Assembly: GCF_024679095.1 (NCBI RefSeq)
Contig: NC_066516.1
Span: 21,653,035 to 21,717,034, forward strand
Reading direction: 5' to 3'
Origin: Eriocheir sinensis
Taxonomy: Eukaryota; Arthropoda; Malacostraca; Decapoda; Varunidae
DNA: 64,000 bases
Positions within the stretch are counted from its first letter, which is position 1. The number at the start of each line of letters is the position of its first letter. The notes beneath the pieces are model-generated. The model worked only from the letters and a program-made list of their open reading frames with translations. It ran no database searches and was not told the DNA's origin. Below are positions 1-14,910 of this stretch, in pieces. A program made the translations under genes and the position numbers.

Positions 1-146
1 CAGCACGGCGGCAAACACCAGCGGTCTGCGAGCGGCACCCACACACATTTCAAGGCAAAGACACGCTGTAGTCATGTACTAAAGTCTCTAAACTAAGATG
101 AGTCAACAGAGGTACCCATGTAATGAGCAGAGTCAAGGCAGCTTAC

Positions 147-216
147 CGATCACAGTTCTGTCGATCAAGACCTGGGAGTCCATAGGCACTTCATACAACT
201 CCTGCTCAGAATACAT
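147..216 (-). CDS. Candidate first coding exon A (partial gene, product unknown)
   Basis: Read on the minus strand, the ATG at 216-214 is the first Met after an in-frame TAA about 100 nt upstream. The frame runs 23 codons (starts MYSEQELYEVP, ends LIDRTVI) plus one G, then meets GTAAGC at 146-141, a good 5' splice site. The peptide is acidic and not low-complexity, with no signal peptide or known domain. The exon ends in phase 1 on a G, exactly like the candidates at 8253-8352 and 49758-49818, so all three could join the same downstream exon, which would lie left of the window. The upstream DNA is CpG-rich with a CRE at 890. A 74-codon plus-strand frame overlaps this segment (98-322), so the strand call is not certain. 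I do not recognise the protein. Confidence 0.5.
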
Positions 217-1908
<1,692 letters not shown>

Positions 1909-1985
1909 AACGCTTCACCCTGGGGACTTGAGAAGTTTCCAGCGGTTGTCCTCCCAATCATCCCCCCATTCTTTTCTATCCATTA

Positions 1986-1989
<4 letters not shown>

Positions 1990-2080
<91 letters not shown>
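1990..2080. repeat. (CT)n microsatellite, 91 bp
   Basis: A pure CT run, followed 260 bp later by a GA run (2344-2419) that is its complement in sequence. Confidence 0.98.
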
Positions 2081-2081
<1 letters not shown>

Positions 2082-2341
2082 CGATTCCCCTTTTCCTTTC
2101 CTTTCCCCATACCTCCTTTTATGTGGCGTCCCCCCCCGTGCCCAGTCCCTTCCCACACCCCGCTACAGGAAGGAGGGTAGCACCTTCGTGTTGCCACCTT
2201 GTCGCCCCTCGCTTCCTCTACACGGCCTCCCGCTGCTGTCTCGCCCTTGCCCACGGACCAGGAAGAGGGAAGAAACTGTCCTCGCGGGATGAGGAAAAGG
2301 AAGCGGGAGCGAAAGATTGAACGGGGGCGGCACTGCACTTC

Positions 2342-2343
<2 letters not shown>

Positions 2344-2419
<76 letters not shown>
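2344..2419. repeat. (GA)n microsatellite, 76 bp
   Basis: A pure GA run opposite in orientation to the CT run at 1990-2080, so the pair could fold as one long imperfect stem. Confidence 0.98.
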
Positions 2420-2424
<5 letters not shown>

Positions 2425-2972
2425 AAAAGTTTGTTTGAATGCGAATGACACAACATTGGGTGACGAAAGCCGTGGTGGCGGTGACTCTTTTCTTTTTTCT
2501 TTCTTACTTTTTTTTTCTTTTTTAAGTGAACAATGGGCAGGTGTAGCTGGCGAGGCGTGGCAACTCTCCCCGAGGTAACCTTCACCCGTATATACTGCTC
2601 AGGCCTGCCTCCTCCCCTCCCCTTCACCGACCTTCCCTCCCTGCCCTTCCTCACCCTCGCCGCCCATCACTTGCTATAGGAGGTCACTTCCTATCACCCC
2701 CTCACCTTCCCTTCACACCTTGCAGCCCTCACACTTCCTCCTCGTTCGCTGATGCTGAAGAGGTGCTGAAGGAGGAGGAAGAGGAGGAGAGGAGGAGGAC
2801 AAGGCACTCACTAAGGCTTGGGGGAACGAGGGTGGGGGGCGCAGTGGGTGACGGGGTACTCGCGTGTCCTGTTGGCGTGGCCCCCGAAAGCCTGTAGCGA
2901 GTTCAAGGCCAAGAGAGGACGGTGTGAGCGACGCCCCGCATGCTAAAGTGTCTTGTGCTTGGAGGAAAAGAT

Positions 2973-2973
<1 letters not shown>
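2420..2973. other. Single-copy spacer
   Basis: Contains a T-rich stretch near 2490-2525 and CT-rich DNA, then a G-rich stretch (2750-2850). No convincing exon. A minus-strand segment near 2715-2740 spells the zinc-finger-like residues CEGCK by chance (see rejected items). Confidence 0.5.

Positions 2974-3044
<71 letters not shown>
2974..3044. repeat. (CA)n microsatellite, 71 bp
   Basis: An uninterrupted CA run. Confidence 0.98.
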
Positions 3045-3046
<2 letters not shown>

Positions 3047-3172
3047 TTGAACACTCACTAATCTCTCCGTCTCAGCATTGTTAGTCTAATGTCTCTGCCA
3101 TGTTCTTATCAGTTTGGTTTGCCTTTCACATCAAGTTGAAAGGAAGAAACCTACAACAATTTACTCTATCAC

Positions 3173-3177
3173 CATTA

Positions 3178-3225
<48 letters not shown>
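3173..3225. repeat. (ATT)n microsatellite, 53 bp
   Basis: The only long ATT run in the window. It is AT-rich inside GC-rich surroundings. Confidence 0.97.
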
Positions 3226-5244
<2,019 letters not shown>

Positions 5245-5390
5245 GAATCCTAACCAGTATTTCCTTGTTCAGCGAGGCTCCACTAACGCGTTCTCTTTAT
5301 TATCAACGAAAGCGATGATGTAAGAGTCAGTCCTCTCTTCCCACTTCTCTCCTCCCCCCAAGCCTGCCCGCCGGCCCTCCTCCCTCCATC

Positions 5391-5475
5391 CTCCTCCTCC
5401 TCCTTCTCCTTCCCTCTCAATTCCTCCCTCCCTTCCTCCTCCTCCTCCTCCTCCTCCTCCTCCTCCTCCCTCCCT
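5391..5475. repeat. (CCT)n microsatellite
   Basis: Imperfect CCT repeats with a pure core at about 5433-5469. Confidence 0.93.
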
Positions 5476-5530
5476 CCTTCCGTCAACCCCGTAGGCAGCC
5501 AAGACCCTGAAGGTCAAGGCTACGTGGGAC

Positions 5531-5534
<4 letters not shown>

Positions 5535-5600
<66 letters not shown>

Positions 5601-5649
5601 CAACATGACCCATGGATAGAATACGGCGTTAGTAATACAGTGGAATGCA

Positions 5650-5699
<50 letters not shown>
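5535..5699. repeat. (GA)n then (AC)n microsatellites
   Basis: GA run 5535-5598 and AC run 5652-5699, separated by 53 bp of unique DNA. Confidence 0.97.
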
Positions 5700-5701
<2 letters not shown>

Positions 5702-5788
5702 AACGAGCAGTGTTGTTTATCCTGTTAGCGGTGACTTGTTACGGATTGTTTCGCCCTGTTGCTTGTGATCTCCCTCCCCCCCCAGTCT

Positions 5789-5888
<100 letters not shown>

Positions 5889-5991
5889 ATAAATAATAAC
5901 GTCATCTACAACATTGCACTTCTTTTCCCCGTATCGGCCTCAAGTAAATCCCGCGGCCAACATAAAAAGCAACAAATAGCTATTATCTACG

Positions 5992-6017
5992 TTTTTTTTT
6001 TTTTTTTTTTTTTTTTT
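5992..6017. repeat. Poly(T) tract, 26 bp
   Basis: An uninterrupted T run. It could be the poly(A) end of a minus-oriented retro-insert, but no coding remnant or target-site duplication is visible. Confidence 0.9.
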
Positions 6018-8252
6018 GCGTTACGAAACCACCCGCTATTCATAAATTTAATGGTGTTTCGAATGAATGAAAGACACACTGAACAAACTTTGCAGTGAGA
6101 TCAAGGGCGATGGCTGCTTGCAAACTGGGCTCCTCTTTGTACTGGGGCGGGAGAGGAGGAAGAGCAAGGAGGAGAGTGCTTGAGCTACTGGGGCGGGCTG
6201 TTGGGAAGGTATCTGGGGGCGGGGAGAGGAGGTTTCTGGAGGGAGGGAGGGAAGGAAGGAGGGCGAGAGAGAAGAGGTAGGGTAGGGCGGGAGCGAGAGG
6301 GGACTGTGCGCGGAACTCTCAAGGTCAGGGCGGTCCTTCAACCCAAATACTGGAGCAAATATCCTTCCACTCTCGCCCTCAGGCTCCTCACCCTGTCACC
6401 GCCACCTCCACCGCCTCCACCGTCGCCACCACCACCTGGGACACCTGCGGCAGTGCGTGACGGAGGCGGTGGCGGTGGCGGTGGCGCGACAGGTGACGAA
6501 GGCAGGTGCGCCCCGAGGGGATGCTGCAGAGATTGAGGAGGAATGTTGTGTTGAATAGAAACACGTCGTCTGGCCCGGCGCGCCCCGACGCCCGGTACAA
6601 TCAACCCTTCGCTAGTTGCGCCACGCCGCGCCTCAGCCTCTCGGGAAGGTTTGGCCGACGATGCGCCTCGCAGCGTCGCCACGCCTCGCATGCGGCCGCG
6701 GCGGCGTGGGCTGAGTGGTGATGAAGCATTATGAGTGAGATGACGCAGCCGCAAGAAAGGTACATACCTACCTACCTGCCGACCTATCAACCCACCAACC
6801 CCCTGCCTACCTCTTACCTGCCCGCCTACCTGGCCACGCAAGCAGGGACCCCCAGCCCCATCGGTCCACGCTGGAAATAGGACCCCTTGTTTAAAACCCC
6901 CGGGGCAAGGTCAGCCACCTGTGCCATAGGGACGATCCGCCTTCTTCCTCCTCCACCAACTCTGAAATACATTAGATGTATTTCTCTTTCGTTGTTTCTC
7001 CCCCTCCCCGCCTCTGTGGTGGGTCTGGTATGTACTGGTGGTGGTGGTGGTGACGGGGGTGTTGGTGCTGGGCCCATAAAGAGCCACCTTCTCCACCACT
7101 TGCCTGCCACGCCTTCCCTGCCTTCCCTCACAGGATATGAGCGTGTAGGGGCTGAGGGAGGCTTCTCGGCCAGGCAGGTTGAGCGTGACCGCCACACACC
7201 CGAAGCTACGCCCTAAAGATGCTCCCCAACTACCCGAGTGGCCCGCCGCTCCCCGCGTTCTGCTCTGCCGGCGTTAGGGAAGCCTGTCCGCCCTAAGTCC
7301 CTGCCGCCGACTAGCGAGTCGTCGACGTTCAGGTGTGTTAACAGGTGTTCTTTGCAATTCTGAGCTGCGGCTAATTGGCTTTTGAGAGGGTAAGCTGCCT
7401 CTTTGCCACGCTGTACATCCTTTTCACGCTAAAGCGCGTGCGTCCGGGCTCGCTATGTTTCAGGGGCCGTAGAGTCATGAGCGAGGGCAGCAGCACCGCC
7501 GGCAGTACCTGGGGATCGCGATACCGAGGCGCCTTAAGCCTTAATAATCGGAGGCTTTAAGAGAGGCGGCGAGGAGGGATTCCCTCTAAATGGTGCAGGT
7601 GACATCTACAAGGGAATTACATTTATTGTTGTTCTGCTAATGTTGGAGCTGCCAACGGAATGTTTGTAGCATTGGTAACAAATACGGCAGAGACAACCCG
7701 CGGAGTTCATGTTAACGTGACAAGGCAGCCTCATCCCGGCCCTGCCGGTGCTGGGAAGGCTGAGGGATTAGGCCTCGAGTGTCTCAGGAGGCACCGCACT
7801 CCCTGGAAGCCCCGTGACTTCGCGCTGCTGTAATACTCGACCGGCAACGAGACCGTCCCGTGAGATTCGCTGCCTCGCCTCGGCAGTCGGGCGTGTCCGA
7901 ACAACGCATGAAAATTAATAACAGAATACATGCGACGTAAACAAATTGGAGGTGTCTCGCTGATACGACGGGTGGACGCTAGAACAAAGCAGATTATGAC
8001 GCGGCAGTAAAATAATACTATCAACAGTTTACCTTCCGTCGGTGGTCTTTGCTGCGACAGGCCCGAGCCCGGCCACCGAGACTGCTGACAGCTAATATTT
8101 CTACAGCTAGTGTTTGCACGCTCTCAGCACACGCTACAGAAACTGTAATTTGGTAGCTTTGCTGGACATGTATATGATCAATCTTTTTCTGTTATTAGAA
8201 ATTCTTGAGCGCTGCCGCTGCGACCTGGAGGGCGTGACGGCCCTGGACTCAC
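6018..8252. other. Mostly single-copy region downstream of exon B
   Basis: Holds a CpG-rich, GGC/GGT-rich patch (6390-6500) and a CpG-rich patch (6560-6710), with overlapping frames on both strands. A donor-like GTAAGA on the minus strand near 6817 has no open ATG frame before it. If exon B is real, this is intron. Confidence 0.4.
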
Positions 8253-8352
8253 CCAGCATGAGGTCGTCCTCTCTCCTAGGAAGGAGCGGCTCCCCCGGGG
8301 GCGGCGGCGGCATGGAGTGCAGCATCTGTAGGTCCTTCTCAGTTATTATCAT
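8253..8352 (-). CDS. Candidate first coding exon B (partial gene, product unknown)
   Basis: On the minus strand the ATG at 8352-8350 follows an in-frame TGA about six codons upstream. Thirty-three codons follow: a start of MIITEKDLQMLHSM, a PPPPPG run, then PLLPRREDDLML. One further G precedes the donor GTGAGT at 8252-8247, which has the strong form CTGG|GTGAGT. The Pro run and acidic DD close resemble an N-terminal tail; no domain is visible. The phase-1 G ending matches candidates A and C, suggesting alternative first exons of one gene. CCAAT boxes lie about 350-390 bp upstream. A plus-strand alternative (exon about 8196-8324, before a GTAGGT) is also open but has a weaker acceptor. Confidence 0.5.
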
Positions 8353-8700
8353 GATCACTGACGGTGCTCACGCTGCCTATGAGCGGAACATAACAGCCTC
8401 AGCACGACAAAGTATCTGTCGAGCCCAGTGAGAGGCACTCAAGGGCCAGGCACTGTCACCCTCGCTGTTTGGTGCGTCTTGAGTGTCACGGTGATGCACT
8501 CCTGTTCAGCCTTCCTCATTCACGACCAGCGCCACCACGCACGGCACACCACGCATGTTCACAGTGAAAGTTATAATATGAGAACACCTTCCCTCCTTCC
8601 CTGCATCACAGGCCCGCCGCGGAGCCTTGACCCTCGTACTCTACTTTCGATCTTGTGCACGGACGAGATAAGGGCGTCAATACAACGTCAAACTCTCCAG

Positions 8701-8743
8701 CCAATGAGAGACATCGAGCGTAGCGCAGCCGATCGCTGATTGG
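8701..8743. promoter_or_regulatory. Paired CCAAT boxes upstream of exon B
   Basis: CCAAT at 8701-8705 and its reverse complement ATTGG at 8739-8743 lie 34 bp apart, some 350-390 bp upstream of the exon B start on the minus strand. Paired opposite CCAAT boxes are typical of NF-Y-bound promoters in animals. That this is the exon B promoter is inferred from position. Confidence 0.3.
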
Positions 8744-9579
8744 TTCACGGTCAACGAGGGTTCATCGCCCGGACCTTGACTCAGTTAGTGCTACGTTGCT
8801 AAGTCCCACAATTCCTAGCTTTTCCTTACTGATGTCAACCTTACGAGCTCATGACAGATCAACGTGGCTACAGTGAGAGGCGATTCTTGTGTTTCAAACC
8901 GAGGCAGCGTCGCCTCTACGGTCGACTGGATGGCAGTTACCTATAGGTTCACCCACCTCGACGGAGATTTCAGTGAACGAGCGGGGCCCCGCGACGCACA
9001 CGGACGACACTCCCGCACGTCCACGCCCTGCCGCCGCCCATGGGGAGGAGGGCCAGGCGGGGCGCTTATGTCCCTCTGGCTCTGGATCCCCCCGTTGGTT
9101 TCCCTTTCCGCGACTACGAGGAGGAGCGAGGGGCTGAGGGGCTAGGGCAGCAGGCCACCTCCTTCCCCCTCGCTCTCCTCCCCCAGCTCCATCCGCCCCC
9201 TGCCCCTGATTCCTCATTCAGCCTTCTATTCCAGATTCATTACTAAAGACCCGTCATTATGGTCATTGTTGCCGCGCCTACTATTTTAACCATCCATCTC
9301 CTCCTCCGACCCTTTCAGACATTTTTTTTTATTTGAGCTTCTGGTACTACAACTTCATCTATTATTTCTATTTTCACTTATATTTCTTGTTTTACTTCTT
9401 CTTCTAAATCTCTTTTTTTCTAAATTCTTCTTTCCCTTCTTTCTCTTCCCTTCTTCCCCGTGAAACAAGACGATCCAGGAACGCCTCTATGTTTGACTCG
9501 CCTTAATTATAATTGTCTTTTCATTACGTCGACCATTTATAGTTAGGCATCCGTGACAGAAAGTCGCTGCCGTTTACAT
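8744..9579. other. Single-copy DNA
   Basis: A CpG-rich part (8880-9130) is open in several frames, including 108 minus-strand codons from an ATG at 9217, with a donor-like GTGGGT at about 8953. Low GC and T-rich from 9290 to 9470. No supported gene. Confidence 0.4.
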
Positions 9580-9640
9580 CCTCCTCCTCCTCCTCCTCCT
9601 CCTCCTCCTCCTCCTCCTCCTCCTCCTCGTCCTCCTCCTT
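9580..9640. repeat. (CCT)n microsatellite
   Basis: CCT run, pure to about 9628, then one GT interruption. Confidence 0.95.
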
Positions 9641-10010
9641 GTAATCATCATCATCATTACCATCACTTCTCACCCTCACTCCCACACCCACACATCACGC
9701 CGCCGTATAGGATCTGCGTCCCATCACCCTCACCTTCCCCCCACACCACTGCGCCTCCCCCTCAACGTGGCACCTCCCCCCCCACTTCCGGAGTGCCGCT
9801 GTGTCACCAACCCTAACACGCACTCCCCCGCCCTTACCCCATCCCGCGCCCCTTCCTGTGCTCCTCTGTAAGGATTGACTAATTAACACATCACAGGTAG
9901 GATCTTTCACCTACAATTACTACAGCACAGGTAGGATTCGTCCCCCCACCCCTCCCCACTCACCTGGATCGCTTAATTAGACAGGTGAGCGTCAAACAGA
10001 GGCAATGAGG

Positions 10011-10195
10011 ACAACAAAAACGTAGGGATAAAAGGTTGGACAAACAGACTAACAGACAGACAGGTAGACAGATATCTTCACGCCACTGCAAACTTGGAAT
10101 ATGAAAACAACAAAAACGTAGAGATAAGGGTGGACAAACACACTAACAGACAGACAGACGGACAGACAGTCACCCTCACGTCACTGCAAACTTGT
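10011..10195. repeat. Diverged tandem duplication, period 96 bp
   Basis: The block starting ACAACAAAAACGTAG at 10011 recurs at 10107. Both copies run through a GGACAAAC core, an ACAGACAGACAG tract and the shared end CACTGCAAACTTG. They differ by substitutions and small indels. Confidence 0.9.
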
Positions 10196-10460
10196 CCATC
10201 ACCCACCAACAGCAAACAGACAAAGTGTAGGTCAGTCACAGGGTCAGTTTTTACTTTTTATAAATATTTTTTTTCCTTCCTGTCTCCACTTCCTCCATTT
10301 CCCCGTTCCCTTTCCTCCTCCCCCCCTCCTCTCTCATCTTTCCCTTTAACCTCCCTCCCTCCCTCCCTCCCTCCCTTCTTCCCTTCTTCCCGCCCCTTCA
10401 CTTGCCCTCCCAAACAAACAAAAAATAGATAGGGCGGACATCCTTGTCTAGGTGAGATAA

Positions 10461-10521
10461 ACAACAAACAAACAAACAAACAAACAAAAAACACGGAAAC
10501 ATACGAGTGAATGCCTTTATC

Positions 10522-10564
<43 letters not shown>

Positions 10565-10569
10565 GTAAC

Positions 10570-10659
<90 letters not shown>
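10461..10659. repeat. Compound (CAAA)n, (GA)n and (AC)n repeats
   Basis: CAAA-type repeats 10461-10490, GA run 10524-10563 and AC run 10570-10659 follow one another closely. Confidence 0.96.
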
Positions 10660-10661
<2 letters not shown>

Positions 10662-11357
10662 CAAAAGAGAACATTTATATTCTCATCGAGAGAAAAAAAC
10701 ACAAATAAGGGAGCAAGATTTCCATTGTGGACGCTAATTCATTTTTTTTTTCCTTTTTTAAGCAGCTTTCACTCTCTCGTCTGATTTTCTCTCTCTCTTC
10801 CTTTCACTCAGCCTCACCGTCTTCCTCCTCCTCCTCCTCCTCCTCTTCTTCTTGCTCCTCACTTGCCTTCACTTTCCCTTTAAACTTTCCTTCCTCCCTA
10901 TATTCCTCCCCCTCCACCTGGGACTGCCTACCTGTAATCACCTGTTTCTCTTGGGTTGTTGTTGTTGTTATTCCTTACCTGACTTTCACTCTTCTCTCCC
11001 CTGAACCCTCCAACCTCACCGCCTCTCCCTTTCACTCTCCTTCTCTCCCTCCCTCCTTCCTTCCCTCTTCCTTTCCTTTCCTCAACGCTCCCTCCCTTTT
11101 CCCCCTACTCTCTCTCTCACTAACTTTTCTCTGTCTCTCTGTAGGTTGGTTATTTTTTTTATCGTATCTACATGTTTTCATTTTTAGTGACAGCGCGAGA
11201 TGAGAAAGTGGCGGTGGGTGAACGCTCCTCGCAGCTTGGTCGGCGCGCAAAAAGACAAATAATGGAAAAGTAAAAGAAGAACGATTTGCAGCCGGAGATA
11301 GGAAAGTGAATTGGCCGGCTGTGTTACGTTGTGCGAGACTTATTTATATATTTTTTG

Positions 11358-11640
11358 CACCGTATTTCTTGATTTTATTCCATTTTTTTTATTTATCTTA
11401 TTTTTTTACATTTATTTATTTCTCTTATTTATTTTATTTATATATTTATTTATTTATTTATTTGTGGCATCGTATTTCTTCATTTTATTCCATTTTTTTA
11501 TTTATTTATCTTATTTTTTTACATTTATTTATTTATCTTATTTATTTTATTTATATATTTATTTATTTATTTATTTGTGGCATCGTATTTCTTCATTTTA
11601 TTCCATTTTTTCATTCATTTATCTTATTTCATCACTATTT
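11358..11640. repeat. AT-rich tandem array, period 110-113 bp
   Basis: The marker CGTATTTCTT recurs at about 11361, 11471 and 11584. Each unit is a TTTAT-rich block ending in ATTTGTGGCAT. Two full copies and part of a third are present. The array is far more AT-rich than the rest of the window. Three overlapping Phe/Tyr/Leu-rich reading frames here are products of the repeat. Confidence 0.92.
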
Positions 11641-11827
11641 TTTATTGTTTTTATTTTATCTATCCAATTACGTATCTATTTTGTTTTCATTTTATTGTTA
11701 TTTTTTGTGTGATGTTCTGCTGTTCTTGTTTTTATTTTTTATTGTTATCATTATTTTCATTATCATCATCGCATTTGCTGTTTACCTACTTCTCCTGCTG
11801 TCGCTGTTGCTGGAGGCGTTGCTATTT

Positions 11828-11929
11828 GTGGTGGTGGTGGTGGTGGTGGTGGTGATGGTGATGGTGGTGGTGTAGTGGTGATGGTGGTGGTGTATACTTT
11901 AATTCACTAAACATTAAGAGCACCAAAAA

Positions 11930-11967
<38 letters not shown>
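11828..11967. repeat. (GTG)n and (CTA)n microsatellites
   Basis: GTG repeats with GTGATG interruptions at 11828-11891 and a pure CTA run at 11931-11967. Confidence 0.95.
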
Positions 11968-12477
11968 GACTTTCCTTGCACACTGACCCTCCCTCTCTCT
12001 CTCTCTCGATCTCCCGTCCGTCCCTTTCTTTTAACCTGCCTTTCACCCTCACTCTCGAACTCTCTCCCTCTCTCCCTCTCCCTCTCTCTTTCACATAGCC
12101 TTTCAATCTCCCTCCCTCACTCTTCCTTTCCCACACACACTCTCATCTTCGTGACCTGACTTTATCCTGCCTTCCCTTCCTTTCCCATTCCCCTTCCCCT
12201 TCCGAGGTCATGTCCGGTCAGTGACACCACACGTCCCAGGCGACCCTTCACTTTCCTCCGTGACCCGCTTACAGGTCAGTCCCCCGGCCCGCAGGAGAGC
12301 CAGCGAGAGGGAGAAGGGAGCCACTGCAACCTTGGCACCGAAGTCGATATATCCGGTCTTGCGTCAGCGGCACTTCGTCAGCCGGCCGCGGGAGGAGGAG
12401 GAGGGCGTCGCGGGGAACACACTCACTGCTGACGATGTGTGTGCATGCCTTCTATATCGCTTCTTCCCGCCTCTGTC

Positions 12478-12740
12478 TCCTCAGCCTCTTACTCTCGCTC
12501 CTCCTTACCCCAATTTCCCCATTTCACTTCCCCATTTCACTTCCCCATTTCACTTCCCTCTGTCTCCTCCGCCTCTTACTCTCGCTCCTGCTTACCCCAA
12601 TTTTCCCATTTCACTTCCCCATTTCACTTCCCTCCTGCTTACCCCAATTTCCCTATTTCACTTCCCCATTTCACTTCCCTCTGTCTCCTCCGCCTCTTAC
12701 TCTCGCTTCTGCTTACCCCAATTTTCCCATTTCACTTCCA
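12478..12740. repeat. Pyrimidine-rich tandem repeat
   Basis: Blocks of CCTCTTACTCTCGCT, TTACCCCAATTT and several CCATTTCACTTCC copies recur in three to four partial units. Nested expansion of the short CCATTTCACTTCC element is plain. Confidence 0.9.
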
Positions 12741-12744
12741 GTTT

Positions 12745-12746
<2 letters not shown>

Positions 12747-12786
<40 letters not shown>
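12747..12786. repeat. (GT)n microsatellite, 40 bp
   Basis: Pure GT run directly abutting the pyrimidine tandem repeat. Confidence 0.97.
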
Positions 12787-12790
<4 letters not shown>

Positions 12791-13146
12791 GTGCATGGAA
12801 GCCGACAACGAAGAGGAATGCATTTTGCCCATAACTTTCCTTAATCATTTTTTCTGAGGATGTCTCTCTACCACCGGGCGCCCCAAACCTTATACTCTGC
12901 CCCCTCCTCGACCCCCCCCCCTCCCATGGCCCTCTGATATGTCGCCCCCCCCCTCGCTCCTCTGAACCCTCTTACCTCCTTTAAACACCTGCCCGCACCT
13001 CTTACCCCCCTACCCCCTCGCCCCCCCACCCCCACCCCCCTCTTCGTGTCATCACCCTCTGCGCGATTAACTTTCGTGCGCAGGAATTTCCAATGGCGAT
13101 GCGTTTTTTTTTTTTAACAGATATTTGACCATTGTATGCATCAAGG

Positions 13147-13148
<2 letters not shown>

Positions 13149-13189
<41 letters not shown>

Positions 13190-13319
13190 TGCATTATAGG
13201 CCCCTTCTTGGGAGAAACCTTAGACGCTTGGGGCTTTGAGCTGAAGGGAATGAGGGGAGTGGAGGAGGAAGAGGAGGAGGAGGAGGAGGAGGAGGAGGAG
13301 GAGGAGGAGGAGGAGGAGA
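13149..13319. repeat. (GT)n and (GGA)n microsatellites
   Basis: GT run 13149-13187 and GGA run 13261-13319, separated by 73 bp. Confidence 0.96.
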
Positions 13320-13373
13320 AGTCAACAACCCACAGACAGTCAGGGCCAACTACTGCTCCTGAGGCTGACATGC

Positions 13374-13381
13374 TGACGTCA
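13374..13381. promoter_or_regulatory. CRE/ATF palindrome TGACGTCA
   Basis: Exact palindrome about 5 kb upstream of exon B on the minus strand. Confidence 0.3.
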
Positions 13382-13791
13382 CCATTATAAAGCAACAGCC
13401 CCCTTCCTCCTTCCCCCCTTCCCCCTTCCCCCCGTGACCTGGATGCCCTGGGTCAGCCGGGTCACTGAACGCCGGCAAGGTCTTCCATCGCGGAGTCTTG
13501 CTCATTGGATGCTGAGTCGTCGTTACGCATAATTGTGACAACACCACATAACCTCCTCTTCTTGTTGTTCCTTCTCCTCTTACTCCTCCTCTCCCTCCTC
13601 CTCCTCCTCCTTATTCTACATCCTCTTTCCTCTCCTCGGCCTCCTCCTCCCCGCTTCCCATGAACGTCCAGTGTCAGGAGGAAAACAACAGCAGAAAACT
13701 CTCTCGTCCTTAATGTCTCGAATTGAGAGTCTACCCACGACCGGAGGAACCAGTGGCCTAACAATGTACTAGCCTTCTGCTCGACTTTGAG

Positions 13792-13857
13792 AGATAGATA
13801 GATGGATAGATATAGATAGATAGATAGATATAGATATAAAGATACAGATAGATAAAG
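13792..13857. repeat. (GATA)n-type tract
   Basis: Interrupted GATA/TAGA tetranucleotide repeats. Confidence 0.93.
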
Positions 13858-14870
13858 AGTGGGAGAGAGAGAGAAAGTAGCAAGGAAAGAGAAAGGACGA
13901 GGATGGGGAGAGAACTCAGAAGACACACATTATATAGCGCCAGACAATGAGACAGACACACGAATACTGACAAACAAACAAGAGGAGGAAGAGAAGGAGG
14001 AGGAGGGACAGGTGCAGGCCACAGCCTTAACGCCTCAGCACCTGGGCCGCCACTGCAGGGGTCGAGGAGCCCTCGCGGCAGGAACGAGTTTGCAGGATGC
14101 TAGACAAAGCCTCCTGTCCCTGCGCTCTGTGTCCCGCTGCGCATCGCCCCGCCGGTCATTCCCTGCATCCTGAACCTTGACACGCCGGAGGTCAAGACGG
14201 CCCCACCATTGCTTCTCGGAGGGCGAAGGGTGAGCTGGTGCCCTAAGGGAGCCTCCACGTGACCCAGGACACCTATCTGTAATGTCAGCTGACCAATGAT
14301 AATCGTAAGGAGCTCAGCGACGCAGCCACCAAAGGGCGTCCTGTGAAGGGGACGGGAGAGAGTGCGTGCTGCGTGCTCGGCTGGTCAGGTGGCCGTGCCG
14401 GGGCACCTGCTGCTGCTTGCCGCCCGCCCCCTCTCTCCCCACCTCCTCCTCCCTCTCTCTCCCTTACTCCAGAACAGGAGGACGCCGACCCGAGTATGAA
14501 ATTCGTACTTTTCATATCATATATATCAGTGTATCATTATTGTTTTTGCATCCCGGCGCCCTGAGGGAGTACTTTTCCTCCTACCTATTTGGAGTGTGGG
14601 CGTTGGGGGAATACACCACAGCTCAGGGAGGAAGAACCTATCCCAGGGCCACCCCCTCCGCCCTTCCCCTCACCTACCCCTCCTCTCTCAGGCAACACTT
14701 GAAAGTGGAGGCAGTGGAGCCATGGCGACGGGGTACGTCAGAGGGACGAGCAGGGCGCGTGGAGCAGTGTAGGCCACAACACCTTGCAAGGCACGTGTGA
14801 AAGAACGGCGAAGGAGGAAGAAGACGTAGAAGGAAGGAGAGTTGCGACGGAGGAATAGGAAAAGCTGGAG
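13858..14870. other. Single-copy DNA, no supported gene
   Basis: CpG-rich from about 14000 to 14430, purine- or pyrimidine-rich elsewhere. Open frames of up to about 145 codons lack splice sites or domains. Confidence 0.4.
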
Positions 14871-14910
14871 AAGGAGGAGGAGGAGGAGGAGGAGGAGGAG
14901 GAGGAGGAGG
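14871..14910. repeat. (GGA)n microsatellite
   Basis: Nearly pure GGA run. Confidence 0.95.

Noticed and set aside
2640..2670. Tiny ATG-to-donor frames on the minus strand (near 2660, 9685, 18873 and 19290) that also end in phase 1 on G
   Set aside because: They hold only 2-7 codons, some in low-complexity DNA, so they carry almost no evidence. They show that the phase match alone is not proof for exons A, B and C.
2713..2745. Minus-strand CEGCK residues followed by a GT, like the first zinc finger of nuclear receptors
   Set aside because: The preceding residues show none of the required CxxC pattern, and the phase (0) does not fit the candidate first exons. A short chance match.
5992..6017. 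Processed retrocopy signalled by poly(T)
   Set aside because: No coding remnant or target-site duplication is seen next to the T run.
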